From Desulfarculus sp. (GTDB lineage Bacteria; Desulfobacterota; Desulfarculia; Desulfarculales; Desulfarculaceae), in NCBI GenBank assembly GCA_016218705.1, contig JACRDC010000066.1, positions 1 through 50,205 on the forward strand: 50,205 nt of DNA, written 5' to 3'. Both the position numbers and the translations under genes were made by a program. The notes under the pieces are model-generated. The model made no database searches. It was not told the origin of the DNA and saw only the letters and a program-made list of their open reading frames with translations. Of this stretch, positions 1-9,016 are shown one piece after another; positions within the stretch are counted from its first letter, which is position 1, and each line of letters starts with the position of its first letter.

Positions 1-62
1 CCAAAATGCGCCTCTAAAAACCGCATCTTCCGAACCTCCTGCAACAGCTCTGTCCGCCTCAT
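1..62 (-). CDS. Transposase, N-terminal fragment (cut by window edge)
   Basis: The minus strand reads ATG at 62 and runs off the left edge after about 20 codons, beginning MRRTELLQEVRK. I recognise this as the usual opening of an integrase-type (DDE) transposase with an N-terminal helix-turn-helix found in many proteobacterial insertion sequences. The family recognition is from memory and rests on few residues. A strong ribosome binding site (GGAGG, 70-74) precedes the ATG. The short directly repeated sequences upstream (92-131) fit the inside end of an IS. The rest of the gene lies outside the window. Confidence 0.6.
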   Translation of the reverse strand, partial: MRRTELLQEVRKMRFLEAHF

Positions 63-84
63 CGGGGCACCTCCATGGACCCCA

Positions 85-140
85 ACTCAAACCGGACAAC
101 TCATGTGCTACAAGTCCGGACAGTTTATGTGTCAGCTACA
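85..140. mobile_element. Insertion sequence terminus with direct repeats
   Basis: Two near-identical 16-bp direct repeats lie at 92-107 (CCGGACAACTCATGTG) and 116-131 (CCGGACAGTTTATGTG), just upstream of the transposase start. Repeated terminal motifs of this kind are typical transposase binding sites at an IS end. The exact outer boundary (around 133-140) and any target-site duplication cannot be fixed, because only one end is visible. Confidence 0.55.
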
Positions 141-240
141 GCCCGGCCCAAATTGGTTGCCAAGCGCCGGCCTTGCGCTAATATAGCACTCCAGCGATGC
201 GTTTTGGCCAGCTTGCTTCCGGCCGCCAGGAGGTCCCGCC

Positions 241-1788
241 ATGCCCTTTGCCCTGGAATGCACCCAGAACGAGGCCCTGCCCAAGCTGGCCTGGCTGGCC
301 CGGGTGGACCGCCGAGAGCAGGTGGCGCGGGTGGTGCACGGCGCCGCCCTGGAGAAAGGCGACGGCTGGCTGGTGGAGGGCGTCTGGGACGGTCCCTTTG
401 GCCAGGGCGACTTCCACCAGAGCGAGAACTTCTTCGGCAGCGGCATCCGCCTGGTAGGCGAAGAGGTGCACTTCGTGCCCTCCACGGCCAGCATAGACCG
501 CCTGCTCTACTGCGAGCACCAGGGCCAGGCCTTGGTCAGCAACAGCCTTATCCTCATGCTGGCCGCCACCGGGGCCACCCTGGACGACGATCACGACTAC
601 TGGCGCGAGTGCCTGTCCATCATCAAGGGCGTGGACCGCCACGACCGCCGCTTCGCCGTGCGCCACCCCACGCTTGAGCACCTGGAGCAGGTTTTCTACG
701 AGAACATAATCATCTCGCGAGAACCCACGCGCCACGAGCTGCGCATACGGCGCCACCGCATAGATTCCTTTGAGGACTACGTGGGCTCGCTCCAGCAGAT
801 ACTGGGGGGCATCCTGCGCAACATGGCCGACCCGGCCAGGCGTTTCGCCCTGCGGGGCTACAGCACCCTGTCCTGCGGGTACGACTCGGCGGCGGTGGCG
901 GTCATCATGCGTGGCCTGGGGGTGAACGAGGCCTTCACCGGCCACCCGGTGCGCCAGCCCCTGGAGCCCCTGCTGCCCCGGGGCTGGAAGGAGGACGCCC
1001 GGGGCATCGGCCGCCACCTGGGTCTGACCGTGCACTGGCTGGACGACCGCCGCCAGGGCATCAGCCAGGACGAGCTTTACTACCTGTGCACCAACTACCC
1101 CAAACACCACAGCGGCCACTGGTCGGAGCTGAGCTTCCACTCCATGGCCCAGCACATAGCCCAGAGCGGCAGGTTGGGGGTGGTCTTCACCGGCAACCAC
1201 GGCGACACGGTCTGGGACGTCAACACCCCCGAGCGCCACCTGGCCGAGCACATCCGCCGGGGCTGCCTCACCGGGCTTAACCAGACCGAGATACGCCTGC
1301 ACGCCGGCTACATCACGGTGCCGGTGCCCTTCATCTGGGCCCATGAGGTACTCAAGATCAGGCAGGTGACGCTCTCGCCGGAGATGGCCCCCTGGCGCCT
1401 GGGCAACGGCTACGACCGCCCCATCCCCCGCCGCCTGCTGGAAGAGGCCGGGGTACCCCGCCAGCTCTTCGGCTTCGAGAAAAAATTCATCTGCGCCCGG
1501 GCCATGTGGCCGGTCAACCCATCCCTGCGCCGGCGCTTCCTGCGCCATCTGCGCCGGCGTCACGGCCTGCCCTTCTGGATGGTCTACCTGGAGTACTTGA
1601 AACACCTGGCCCTTACCAAGGCCGCCCTCAAGCGTTTCTGGGGCATCGAGCTGGCCCGCAAGGAGAACCTGTTCCTCAAGCCCGAGGTGGACCTGTTCTA
1701 CCACATGGTGCATTGGGCCACGGCCCAGATGGCCGGCCGCGCCGCCGCCCGCCTGGGCCTCGAGTACCCGGCGCGGGCGGGCCGCTAG
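241..1788 (+). CDS. Asparagine-synthase-like PP-loop ATP-dependent amidoligase
   Basis: A 515-aa protein with a diverged PP-loop, SCGYDS, at residues 211-216, preceded by a short hydrophobic strand. This matches the SGGxDS pyrophosphatase loop of asparagine synthetase C-terminal domains, which adenylate a carboxylate. The N-terminal ~140 residues resemble the position of the Ntn glutaminase domain but start MPFALEC and lack the catalytic Cys2. By analogy with beta-lactam-synthetase-type homologues, it may not use glutamine. AGGAGGT at 229-234 sets the ATG at 241. It sits just inside an IS end and 109 bp before a glycine/sarcosine methyltransferase. The substrate is unknown; a role in making or amidating a small amino-acid-derived compound is inference. 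Confidence 0.7.
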   Translation: MPFALECTQNEALPKLAWLARVDRREQVARVVHGAALEKGDGWLVEGVWDGPFGQGDFHQSENFFGSGIRLVGEEVHFVPSTASIDRLLYCEHQGQALVSNSLILMLAATGATLDDDHDYWRECLSIIKGVDRHDRRFAVRHPTLEHLEQVFYENIIISREPTRHELRIRRHRIDSFEDYVGSLQQILGGILRNMADPARRFALRGYSTLSCGYDSAAVAVIMRGLGVNEAFTGHPVRQPLEPLLPRGWKEDARGIGRHLGLTVHWLDDRRQGISQDELYYLCTNYPKHHSGHWSELSFHSMAQHIAQSGRLGVVFTGNHGDTVWDVNTPERHLAEHIRRGCLTGLNQTEIRLHAGYITVPVPFIWAHEVLKIRQVTLSPEMAPWRLGNGYDRPIPRRLLEEAGVPRQLFGFEKKFICARAMWPVNPSLRRRFLRHLRRRHGLPFWMVYLEYLKHLALTKAALKRFWGIELARKENLFLKPEVDLFYHMVHWATAQMAGRAAARLGLEYPARAGR

Positions 1789-1897
1789 GCCGGCCCGGGG
1801 CCGGTGGGCAAGCCCCCCGGGCGGGACAAAGCCCTCCTTGCCCCCACGGCCCTGAATGGTTATGATTGCCTCTGCTACCTGTCACAAGGGAACGACC

Positions 1898-2767
1898 ATG
1901 CCCCGGCAGCAACCAGACCAGCCGCCCGCCGCCAACGACAGAGCCGACTGGCCAGAAGAGGAAGACCTCGTGCAACAGACCTTTGGGCCAGACCCCCTGG
2001 CGGTGCGCCACACCGACCACTATTTGCAGGAATACGTGCAGAGCCTGGCCGAGAAGTGGGACGAGATCGTGGACTGGGAGCTGCGCGCGGCCAGCGAGGG
2101 TGACTTCTTCATTGACCTGCTGCGGCGCCACGGCGCTCAACGGGTGCTGGACGTGGCCACGGGCACCGGCTTCCACTCCTGCCGCCTTTTGGCCGCCGGC
2201 TTCGACGTCACCAGCGTGGACGGCAGCCCGGCCATGCTGGCCAAGGCCGGCCAGAACGCCACGGCCCGGGGCTTGACCCTCAAGCCCCTGCGCGCCGACT
2301 GGCGCCACCTGAGCAGCCAGGTGCCGGGTGGTTTCGACGCCATCATCTGCCTGGGCAACTCCTTCACCCACCTGTTTACCGACGCCGAGCGCCGCAAGGC
2401 CCTGGCCGAGTACCACCAGTTGCTCAAGCCCGGCGGCATCCTGGTGCTGGACCAGCGCAACTACGACCTTATCCTGGACCAGGGCTACCAGAGCCGCCAC
2501 ATCTACTACTACTGCGGCCGCGACATCATCGTGCGCCCCGAGTACATGGACGAGGGCCTGGCCCGCTTCTGCTACGTCTTTCCCGACCAGACCACCTTCT
2601 ACCTCAACATGTGCCCCCTGCGCATAGACTACCTGCTGGCGCTCATCAAGGACGGCGGCTTCAAGTCCGTGCAGTCCTACGGCGACTTCCAGGACCCCTT
2701 CTCCCGCGAGCAGACCGAGTTCCTGGTGCACGTGGCCACCAAGCCCAACGGGCAAGACGCGGGGTAG
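1898..2767 (+). CDS. Glycine/sarcosine N-methyltransferase (GSMT-type)
   Basis: A class I SAM-dependent methyltransferase of 289 aa. Across its length it closely matches remembered halophile glycine/sarcosine N-methyltransferases: FGPDPLAVRHTDHY near the N-terminus, the SAM motif DVATGTGFHS, acidic VTSVDGSPAMLAKA, then ICLGNSFTHLF, LDQRNYDLIL and YYYCG. These enzymes methylate glycine to sarcosine and dimethylglycine, the first steps of glycine betaine synthesis. An upstream in-frame ATG at 1856 has no ribosome site, while ATG 1898 has AAGGGA about 6 nt before it, so 1898 is preferred. The dimethylglycine methyltransferase that would finish betaine is not nearby. It may be cotranscribed with the preceding PP-loop gene. 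Confidence 0.87.
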   Translation: MPRQQPDQPPAANDRADWPEEEDLVQQTFGPDPLAVRHTDHYLQEYVQSLAEKWDEIVDWELRAASEGDFFIDLLRRHGAQRVLDVATGTGFHSCRLLAAGFDVTSVDGSPAMLAKAGQNATARGLTLKPLRADWRHLSSQVPGGFDAIICLGNSFTHLFTDAERRKALAEYHQLLKPGGILVLDQRNYDLILDQGYQSRHIYYYCGRDIIVRPEYMDEGLARFCYVFPDQTTFYLNMCPLRIDYLLALIKDGGFKSVQSYGDFQDPFSREQTEFLVHVATKPNGQDAG

Positions 2768-2804
2768 GCCAAACTCCGGGGGGCTTCTTTACCCATACCA
2801 AAAA

Positions 2805-2931
2805 AGCTGTCATTGCGAACGCAGTGAAGCAATCTTCCGCTTCGCTCTTTTTCCAGGGAAACCATCCCCAGGAACGAATCGGAAGATTGCCGCGTCGCAT
2901 CCCTCCTGGGATGCTCCTCGCAATGACAGCT
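2805..2931. repeat. Dispersed palindromic repeat (GCAATGAC family)
   Basis: A 127-bp element with long imperfect inverted termini. AGCTGTCATTGCGAACGC (from 2805) pairs with the reverse complement of the sequence ending at 2931, and the arms continue into GAAGCAATCTTCCG / CGGAAGATTGC. Elements with these TTGCGA/CAATGAC ends are scattered through many Deltaproteobacteria and other genomes (recognised from memory). It fills the convergent gap between the methyltransferase and hemA and could act as a bidirectional terminator. A partial relative is at 31487-31516. Confidence 0.8.
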
Positions 2932-2962
2932 ACCACTCGCCAAAAAGTGTACTGGCTTCGGC

Positions 2963-4249
2963 CTAGTCCTGGTCGTCCTGGCTGAGGCTGAAGACCCGGC
3001 GGGCCAGGGCCAGGTGGGTGCGCTGGGCCTCGTCGCTCTTGTGCCCCTGGTCGCGGATGAAGCGGATGGGGTCGTGCAAGAGCTTCTTGACCAGGGATTT
3101 GGTCAGACGCTCCAGGGCCTCGGCCTGCTCGGGCGCCAGGGTCCCCAGGTCTTTCAGGGTGCGCGCCAACTCGGCCTGGCGCAGTTCCTCGGCCTTGCCG
3201 GTCAGCTCGGCGATGGTGGGTATGACCGACAGGGAGCGCAGCCAGGCCGTGAACTTGACCACCTCCTCGGCCACGATGGCCTCGGCGGCCTGGGCCTCGC
3301 CGGCCCGGCCCGCGCGGTTGTGCTCCACCACCTGGGTCAGGTCGTCCATGTCGTAGACAAAGCAGCCGTCCAACTCGCCCACCTTGGGCTCCACGTCGCG
3401 GGGCACGGCGATGTCTATGAAGAACAGGGGCCGGCCCCGGCGGGCCTTGAGGCAGCGCCGGGCCATCTCCCAGGTGATGACCGGCTGGCTGGCCCCGGTA
3501 CTGCTGATGACGATGTCCACCTGGGCCAAGGCCCGCTCCAGGCCCTCCAGGCTGTAGGCCGCGCCGCCGCCCAGGCGGCTTGTCAGCTCCACGGCCCGCT
3601 CCAGGGTGCGATTGGCCACAATGATCTCGCCCACGCCCTGGGCCAAAAGGTGCTCGGCGGCCAACTCGGCCATCTCGCCGGCGCCTACCAACAGGGCCTT
3701 GAGCCCCTTGAGCTCGTCGAAGATCTTCTTGGCCAGCTCCACGGCGGCATAGGACACGCTTACCGCCGAGCCGCCGATGCGCGTCTCGGAGCGCACCCGC
3801 TTGGCCACCTGGAAGGTCTTGTGCAGAAGCTTATTTAGCACCGTGCGCGTGGCCCCGGCCTCGGCGGCCACCCGGTAGGCCTCCTTGATCTGCCCCAGGA
3901 TCTGGGGCTCGCCCACCACCAGGGAGTCCAAGGAGGCCGCCACCCGAAAGAGGTGGCGCACCGCTTCCTGGTCCTGGTGCCGGTAGAGGGCGGCCTGGAA
4001 GTCCTGGCGCGCCACCGGCTTGCCCTGGGCCAGCCAGTCCTCCAGGCCGGCCTGGGCCTCGCCGGCCTCTTCGGCCACGGCCAGCACCTCCACCCGGTTG
4101 CAGGTGGAGACCAGCAATACCTCGCGCACCCCCGGCAGGGCCAGGGCCTGGTGGTGCAGCTCCTCCAGGGTGCCGGCCGGCGGGGCCAGGCACTCGCGCA
4201 AATCCACCGAGGCCGTCTTGTGATTGAGGCCTATGAGGACGAGGTTCAC
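2963..4249 (-). CDS. hemA: Glutamyl-tRNA reductase
   Basis: Reduces glutamyl-tRNA(Glu) to glutamate-1-semialdehyde, the entry step of C5-pathway tetrapyrrole synthesis. The 428-aa length fits the family. The catalytic cysteine is C50 within STCNRVEV, the nucleotide-binding core carries LLVGAGEMAELAAEHL, and the C-terminal dimerisation helix is present. The start is GTG at 4249, giving the standard opening VNLVLIGLNHKTA. The reading frame stays open upstream, but that stretch is only the shadow of the HemX gene. GTG overlaps the HemX stop (GTGA), so the two are translationally coupled. It is the last gene of a three-gene operon. Confidence 0.95.
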   Translation of the reverse strand: MNLVLIGLNHKTASVDLRECLAPPAGTLEELHHQALALPGVREVLLVSTCNRVEVLAVAEEAGEAQAGLEDWLAQGKPVARQDFQAALYRHQDQEAVRHLFRVAASLDSLVVGEPQILGQIKEAYRVAAEAGATRTVLNKLLHKTFQVAKRVRSETRIGGSAVSVSYAAVELAKKIFDELKGLKALLVGAGEMAELAAEHLLAQGVGEIIVANRTLERAVELTSRLGGGAAYSLEGLERALAQVDIVISSTGASQPVITWEMARRCLKARRGRPLFFIDIAVPRDVEPKVGELDGCFVYDMDDLTQVVEHNRAGRAGEAQAAEAIVAEEVVKFTAWLRSLSVIPTIAELTGKAEELRQAELARTLKDLGTLAPEQAEALERLTKSLVKKLLHDPIRFIRDQGHKSDEAQRTHLALARRVFSLSQDDQD

Positions 4250-5091
4250 GGCAGCGGCCCCGTCAGGGTGGGCAGGGCCTCGAAGCTGTGGTAGCCGCTG
4301 TAGAGCAGGCCCACGCCCACGAAGGTGAACATCAAGGCCGCGAAGGCCGCCACCCCCAGCCAGGCCCCCCGCCGGCCCCGCCAGCCCTGCACCAGGCGGG
4401 TGTGCAACAGGGCCGCGTAGCACAGCCAGGTTACCAGGGACCAGACCTCCTTGGGGTGCCAGCGCCAGTAGGAGCCCAGGGTGATCTGGGCGTAGACCGC
4501 GCCGGTAATCAGCCCCACGGTCAAGAGGCAGAAGCCGGCCACCAGGGCCTGTTGCCCCAGGGAGTCCAGGCGGGTCAGGGAGGGCAGGCGCTTGAAGACC
4601 GCGCCCAGGCGCTTCTTGCGGATCAGGCCGTCCTGCACCAAATAGAGCCCGCCACCCAGGCAGGTGAGCGCCAGCAGGCCGTAGCCGGCCAGCAGGCTGA
4701 GCACGTGGATGATGATCCAGGTGCTTTTCAACAGGGCCGGGGGCGGGGCCGCCGGCAGGGGCAGCACCGCGGCGGCCATGAGCAGCAAGGCGCACAGGGG
4801 CGCCGATAAGGCCCCCAGGACCATGATCTCCAGGCGCAGGTTGACCACCAGGGTGGCGGCCATCAAGGCCCAGGAAAAAAGATCCAGGGATTGGCGCAGG
4901 GTTAAGGCCGGCAGGGCGCCGGTCTCGATCCAGGCGGCGGCCAGGGCGCAAGTGTGCAGGCCCAAGCCCGCCCACAAGACGGCCCGGCCCATGGCGTGCA
5001 ACCCCCGGCGCTGCCAGATGACAAAGCCCAGGTAAACGCCGGTGCCCAACAGATAGGCGGCCAGGGTCAGCCAGTGCAGGGTGGTGCTCAT
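4246..5091 (-). CDS. HemX/CcsA-like cytochrome c assembly family membrane protein
   Basis: A 281-aa polytopic inner-membrane protein with about eight hydrophobic segments. It has the signature WHPKEVWSLVTWL, equivalent to the tryptophan-rich haem-handling region of CcsA/CcmC/HemX proteins. In many bacteria such a gene sits beside hemA, where HemX either affects GluTR level or works in cytochrome c haem delivery. Here it overlaps hemA (GTGA) and its own ATG at 5091 overlaps the upstream stop (ATGA), strongly linking it to haem synthesis. A longer frame starting at 5148 lacks a suitable start and is ignored. Whether it acts as a regulator or a haem exporter cannot be decided from the sequence. 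Confidence 0.85.
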   Translation of the reverse strand: MSTTLHWLTLAAYLLGTGVYLGFVIWQRRGLHAMGRAVLWAGLGLHTCALAAAWIETGALPALTLRQSLDLFSWALMAATLVVNLRLEIMVLGALSAPLCALLLMAAAVLPLPAAPPPALLKSTWIIIHVLSLLAGYGLLALTCLGGGLYLVQDGLIRKKRLGAVFKRLPSLTRLDSLGQQALVAGFCLLTVGLITGAVYAQITLGSYWRWHPKEVWSLVTWLCYAALLHTRLVQGWRGRRGAWLGVAAFAALMFTFVGVGLLYSGYHSFEALPTLTGPLP

Positions 5092-5777
5092 GGTTGGGCC
5101 TCCGCCGCCGGCTGTTCCTGGCGCCAGCCCAGGGCGGCCAGGCCGCATTCCGGCCCCAGGATGCCGCGTAGGACTTCATCCACTCCAGCCAGGTCGCCGG
5201 CGGCCAGGCGCCGCAAGAGGTCGGAGTCGGCCAGGGCGAAGAACAGGGGCCGGTTGGCCTCGGCCGGTCGGCCCTGGGCCTTGACCCACTGGCGGGCGGC
5301 GCGCATCAGGCGCAGGTAATCGCCCCACTCGGGGCCGTATTGCCCCTCCAGGCCCTCGCGCAGGCGCCGGGCCACGGCCGGGCCGGCCCCTCCCGTGCTC
5401 ACCGCCAGGCACAGATCGCCCCGCCTCAGGGACGCCGGCACGATGAAGCTGCACAGCTCGGGCACGTCCACCACGTTGACGAAGACCCGCCGGTTCTCGG
5501 CCTCGGCGGCCACCGCCCGGTTGAGTTCCTCTAGGTTGGTGGCCGAGATGACCAGCCAGGCGCCCTCCAGGTCGGCGGGCGCGAAGGCCCGCGCCAGGTG
5601 CTCCACCTGGGCGTGGGGCAGCAGGGCCGCCGTGGCAGGGTTGAGCTCTGGGGCCACCAGGCGCACCCAGGCCCCGGCCTCGAGGAGCGAGGCCACCTTG
5701 CGTCCGGCCACCTGGCCACCGCCCACCACCACGGCCAGCCGGCCGCGCAGGTCCAAAAAGGCGGGATAATACTGCAA
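5088..5777 (-). CDS. Precorrin-2 dehydrogenase / sirohydrochlorin ferrochelatase (Met8/CysG N-terminal type)
   Basis: A 229-aa protein with the Rossmann motif VVVGGGQVAGRKV near the N-terminus, followed by FVNVVDVPELCSFIVPA and STGGAGPAVARRLRE, all typical of the siroheme synthase N-terminal module. It oxidises precorrin-2 with NAD+ and may insert iron to give siroheme. No uroporphyrinogen methyltransferase domain is fused. In sulfate reducers siroheme also feeds the alternative haem route, which suits its place at the head of an operon with HemX and hemA. The start chosen is TTG at 5777 (opening QYYPAFLDL) with AAGGGA 7 nt upstream. A TTG at 5798 has a poorly spaced ribosome site. Confidence 0.9.
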   Translation of the reverse strand: MQYYPAFLDLRGRLAVVVGGGQVAGRKVASLLEAGAWVRLVAPELNPATAALLPHAQVEHLARAFAPADLEGAWLVISATNLEELNRAVAAEAENRRVFVNVVDVPELCSFIVPASLRRGDLCLAVSTGGAGPAVARRLREGLEGQYGPEWGDYLRLMRAARQWVKAQGRPAEANRPLFFALADSDLLRRLAAGDLAGVDEVLRGILGPECGLAALGWRQEQPAAEAQP

Positions 5778-6158
5778 GCTATCTTCCCTTGCTGCCAAAT
5801 CCTAAGATTTTTTAGCATATCACCTCGCCAGGGCGGCGGCAAGACAACCCGGTGGCCGCGAGCCGCGGCGGGCATATACGAGTCGGTTGGCGCTGCACCA
5901 TTGACGTAGGCCAGCGGCTCCCGCCGAAGGCCCGCGCCGGGAAATCTCCGGGCGGGGATAAACCCCGCCCCTTGTATGTTAAACAGGGTTAGTACGGGAG
6001 CCGGTGAAGCCCGTCAGGGGAGAGCGCCGCCCGATCCGTTAATGCCCGTCCGGGCACCGGGCCGGCCCGTATAAGCCCAGCCGGGGGCCCCGGCCCTCGG
6101 CCTTGCCTATGGGGGCCGGCTGGGGTAGAAAGGGACGAACCCCAAGGGGAGTCAGGAC
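5778..6158. other. Divergent intergenic region with a dispersed GC-palindrome element
   Basis: 381 bp between the divergent haem operon and the sigma-54 activator. At 5950-5970 is the palindrome GGGCGGGG-ATAAA-CCCCGCCC. It is followed by about 65 bp (to ~6035) that align with the element at 13511-13600, sharing CTTGTATGTT, TACGGGAG and GGGAGAGCG. No convincing gene or RNA is visible. AAGGGGAG at 6144-6151 is the ribosome site of the next gene. Confidence 0.6.
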
Positions 6159-7577
<1,419 letters not shown>

Positions 7578-7578
7578 C

Positions 7579-8388
7579 ATGGCCATCGAGGGACGCATAG
7601 GGGTCTTGGGCGGCGGCAACATGGGCTCGGCCCTGGTCAAGGGGCTCTTGCAGGGCGGCACGGCGAGCGCTGGCCAGGTGGTGGTGGCCGAGAAGCTGGG
7701 CAGCCAGGCCGTCAAGCTCAGGGAGCAACTGGGGGTGGAGGTGGTGGACTCCCCCGCCGGCCTGGGGCCGGTGGACCTGCTCCTGGTGGCCGTCAAGCCT
7801 AAGGACGTGGCGGCCGCTCTACACGCCTGCCGGGATGGCTTGTCACCCCAGGCCTTGGTCATCAGCATCGCCGCCGGGGTGCGCCTGGCCACCCTGGCGG
7901 CGCTCTTGCCACCGGGGCAGCACCTGGTGCGGGCCATGCCCAACACCCCGGCCCTGGTGATGAAGGGCGTCAGCGCCCTGTGTCCGGCCGAGCACACCCC
8001 GCCCGAGGCCCTGGACCTGGCCCGCCAGGTCTTTGCCGCCGTGGGGCAGGTGGTGGTGGTGGCCGAAGGCCTCATGGACGTGGTCACCGGGCTCTCGGCC
8101 AGCGGCCCAGCCTATGTGTTCATGATTATCGAGGCCTTGGCCGACGGCGGGGTGCTCATGGGTCTGGACCGGCAGAGCGCCCTGACCCTGGCCGCCGGCA
8201 CCGTGGCCGGGGCGGCGGAGCTCATGATCCAGACCGGCCAGCACCCAGCCCTGCTCAAGGACATGGTCACCAGCCCCGGCGGTACCACCATCGCCGGCCT
8301 GCGCGTCCTGGAGAACGCCTGCCTGCGCGGCGCCCTCATGGAGGCCGTGGCCGCCGCCACCAAGCGCAGCCAGGAGTTGGGCGGCTGA
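7579..8388 (+). CDS. proC: Pyrroline-5-carboxylate reductase
   Basis: Catalyses the last step of proline synthesis, reducing 1-pyrroline-5-carboxylate with NAD(P)H. At 269 aa it is family length. It has the N-terminal Rossmann motif IGVLGGGNMGSALVKGL, then VAVKPKD, the RAMPNTPALV segment, and the C-terminal signature MVTSPGGTTIAGL. GAGGAGG lies just upstream of ATG 7579, at the end of the sigma-54 activator gene, only 1 nt past that stop. Coupling of proC to a sigma-54 activator is unusual. A GC-rich hairpin at 8418-8445 probably ends the transcript. Confidence 0.95.
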   Translation: MAIEGRIGVLGGGNMGSALVKGLLQGGTASAGQVVVAEKLGSQAVKLREQLGVEVVDSPAGLGPVDLLLVAVKPKDVAAALHACRDGLSPQALVISIAAGVRLATLAALLPPGQHLVRAMPNTPALVMKGVSALCPAEHTPPEALDLARQVFAAVGQVVVVAEGLMDVVTGLSASGPAYVFMIIEALADGGVLMGLDRQSALTLAAGTVAGAAELMIQTGQHPALLKDMVTSPGGTTIAGLRVLENACLRGALMEAVAAATKRSQELGG

Positions 8389-8417
8389 CCGGGGCCCTGG
8401 CGCCAGCCAGGCCGAAA

Positions 8418-8445
8418 CACGGGCGGGGGGCAACCCCCGCCCGTG
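8418..8445 (+). terminator. GC-rich hairpin downstream of proC
   Basis: The perfect inverted repeat CACGGGCGGGGG / CCCCCGCCCGTG has a short loop and lies 30 bp after the proC stop. It lacks a clear T-run, so intrinsic termination is only likely. Its core resembles the GGGCGGGG/CCCCGCCC palindromes scattered in other gaps of the window. Confidence 0.45.
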
Positions 8446-8496
8446 CGTTGATACAAATTAACCAATGAGTTTTCTTGATGATGCAACGGCGGAGTT

Positions 8497-8800
8497 ATAC
8501 GCATTTCAGATCAGACGCATGGTTTTCTCGACAGGTTTCCTCTGGGTACAGCCCTTACGGTATAGGCGGCCCAAGAAAGCCTAAGCGGTTTCTTTTTGTG
8601 TCCCGCTAGAGCCGCCCGGCCATACTGGCTTTGCTAATGCGGGTGCCGGCGCGGGGTGGATTCTCCGCCCTGGCGTGGGGCAGGGGCCGCAGTGACCCGG
8701 TATCCCCCCCGGGTTGGATCATAGCAGCCCCCTGCCGGTGCCCTAAGAATGGCCGGGCTAAGAGCGGGACACGGGGCTTGGGCGGCCAAAAACCAAAGCT
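8497..8800. repeat. ~300-bp dispersed repeat, copy 1
   Basis: About 304 bp nearly identical, by reading, to 49897-50205. Shared blocks include ATACGCATTTCAGA, CGACAGGTTTCCTCTGGG, AGGCGGCCCAAGAAAGCCTA and GGATCATAGCAGCCCCCTGC. Internally it has inverted segments: GTGTCCCGCTAGAGCCGCCC (8598-8617) pairs imperfectly with GGCCGGGCTAAGAGCGGGAC (8751-8770), and GGCGGCCCAAG pairs with CTTGGGCGGCC. This suggests a long hairpin, either a miniature mobile element or a structured RNA. It carries no convincing gene and fills the gap after proC. Confidence 0.85.
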
Positions 8801-8855
8801 CGCCGGCCAGAGGATGCCCGGATCAAGGGGCAGCAACCTAATACTGTATGATTGT

Positions 8856-8904
8856 CATTCCCTATGGGTCTGATACCCCGTAGCTTGCTGCGGGGTAGTT
8901 CATT
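8856..8904. repeat. REP-like hairpin element
   Basis: CCCTATGGGTCTGATACCCCG is followed by a small hairpin (CCCCGTAGC / GCTGCGGGG) and TAGTTCATT. The same CCCTATGGG-CTGATACCCCG-CTTGCT-CGG pattern recurs at 49837-49871, in both cases close to the 300-bp repeat. Similar hairpins occur in many bacterial genomes (from memory). Its mobiliser is not in the window. Confidence 0.6.
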
Positions 8905-8913
8905 AAAATGGTA

Positions 8914-8974
8914 TTAATCCCCGCCCGCCGGTTGTCCACGCCAAAAGCTAGGGCGGGGTTTACCCCCGCCCGCT
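8914..8974. repeat. Paired GGGCGGGG/CCCCGCCC palindromes
   Basis: An outer CCCCGCCCGCC (from 8919) and a compact hairpin GGGCGGGG-TTTAC-CCCCGCCC at 8951-8971 lie 45 bp downstream of the selenoprotein gene on its strand. This is the same palindrome class as at 5950, 13513, 27367 and 27428. It may serve as terminator for the minus-strand gene. Confidence 0.5.
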
Positions 8975-9016
8975 GTTGGCCTAGCATAATCTGACCGGCT
9001 GGACCTCTTCCCCTGG

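Noticed and set aside
178-1713. 511-codon minus-strand frame opposite the PP-loop enzyme
   Set aside because: The composition (His/Gln/Ala/Val repeats) is typical of an antisense shadow; the plus frame has a ribosome site and recognisable motifs.
2963-5179. A single 738-aa protein joining the region upstream to hemA
   Set aside because: The first ~310 residues are the out-of-frame shadow of the HemX gene; hemA starts at the GTG overlapping the HemX stop.
8606-8836. Repeated ~60-76-aa open frame (ending KASMAGRL) inside both copies of the 300-bp repeat
   Set aside because: The frame is kept only because two compensating single-base shifts occur between copies; no ribosome site or domain, so it is more likely chance in a palindromic GC-rich element.
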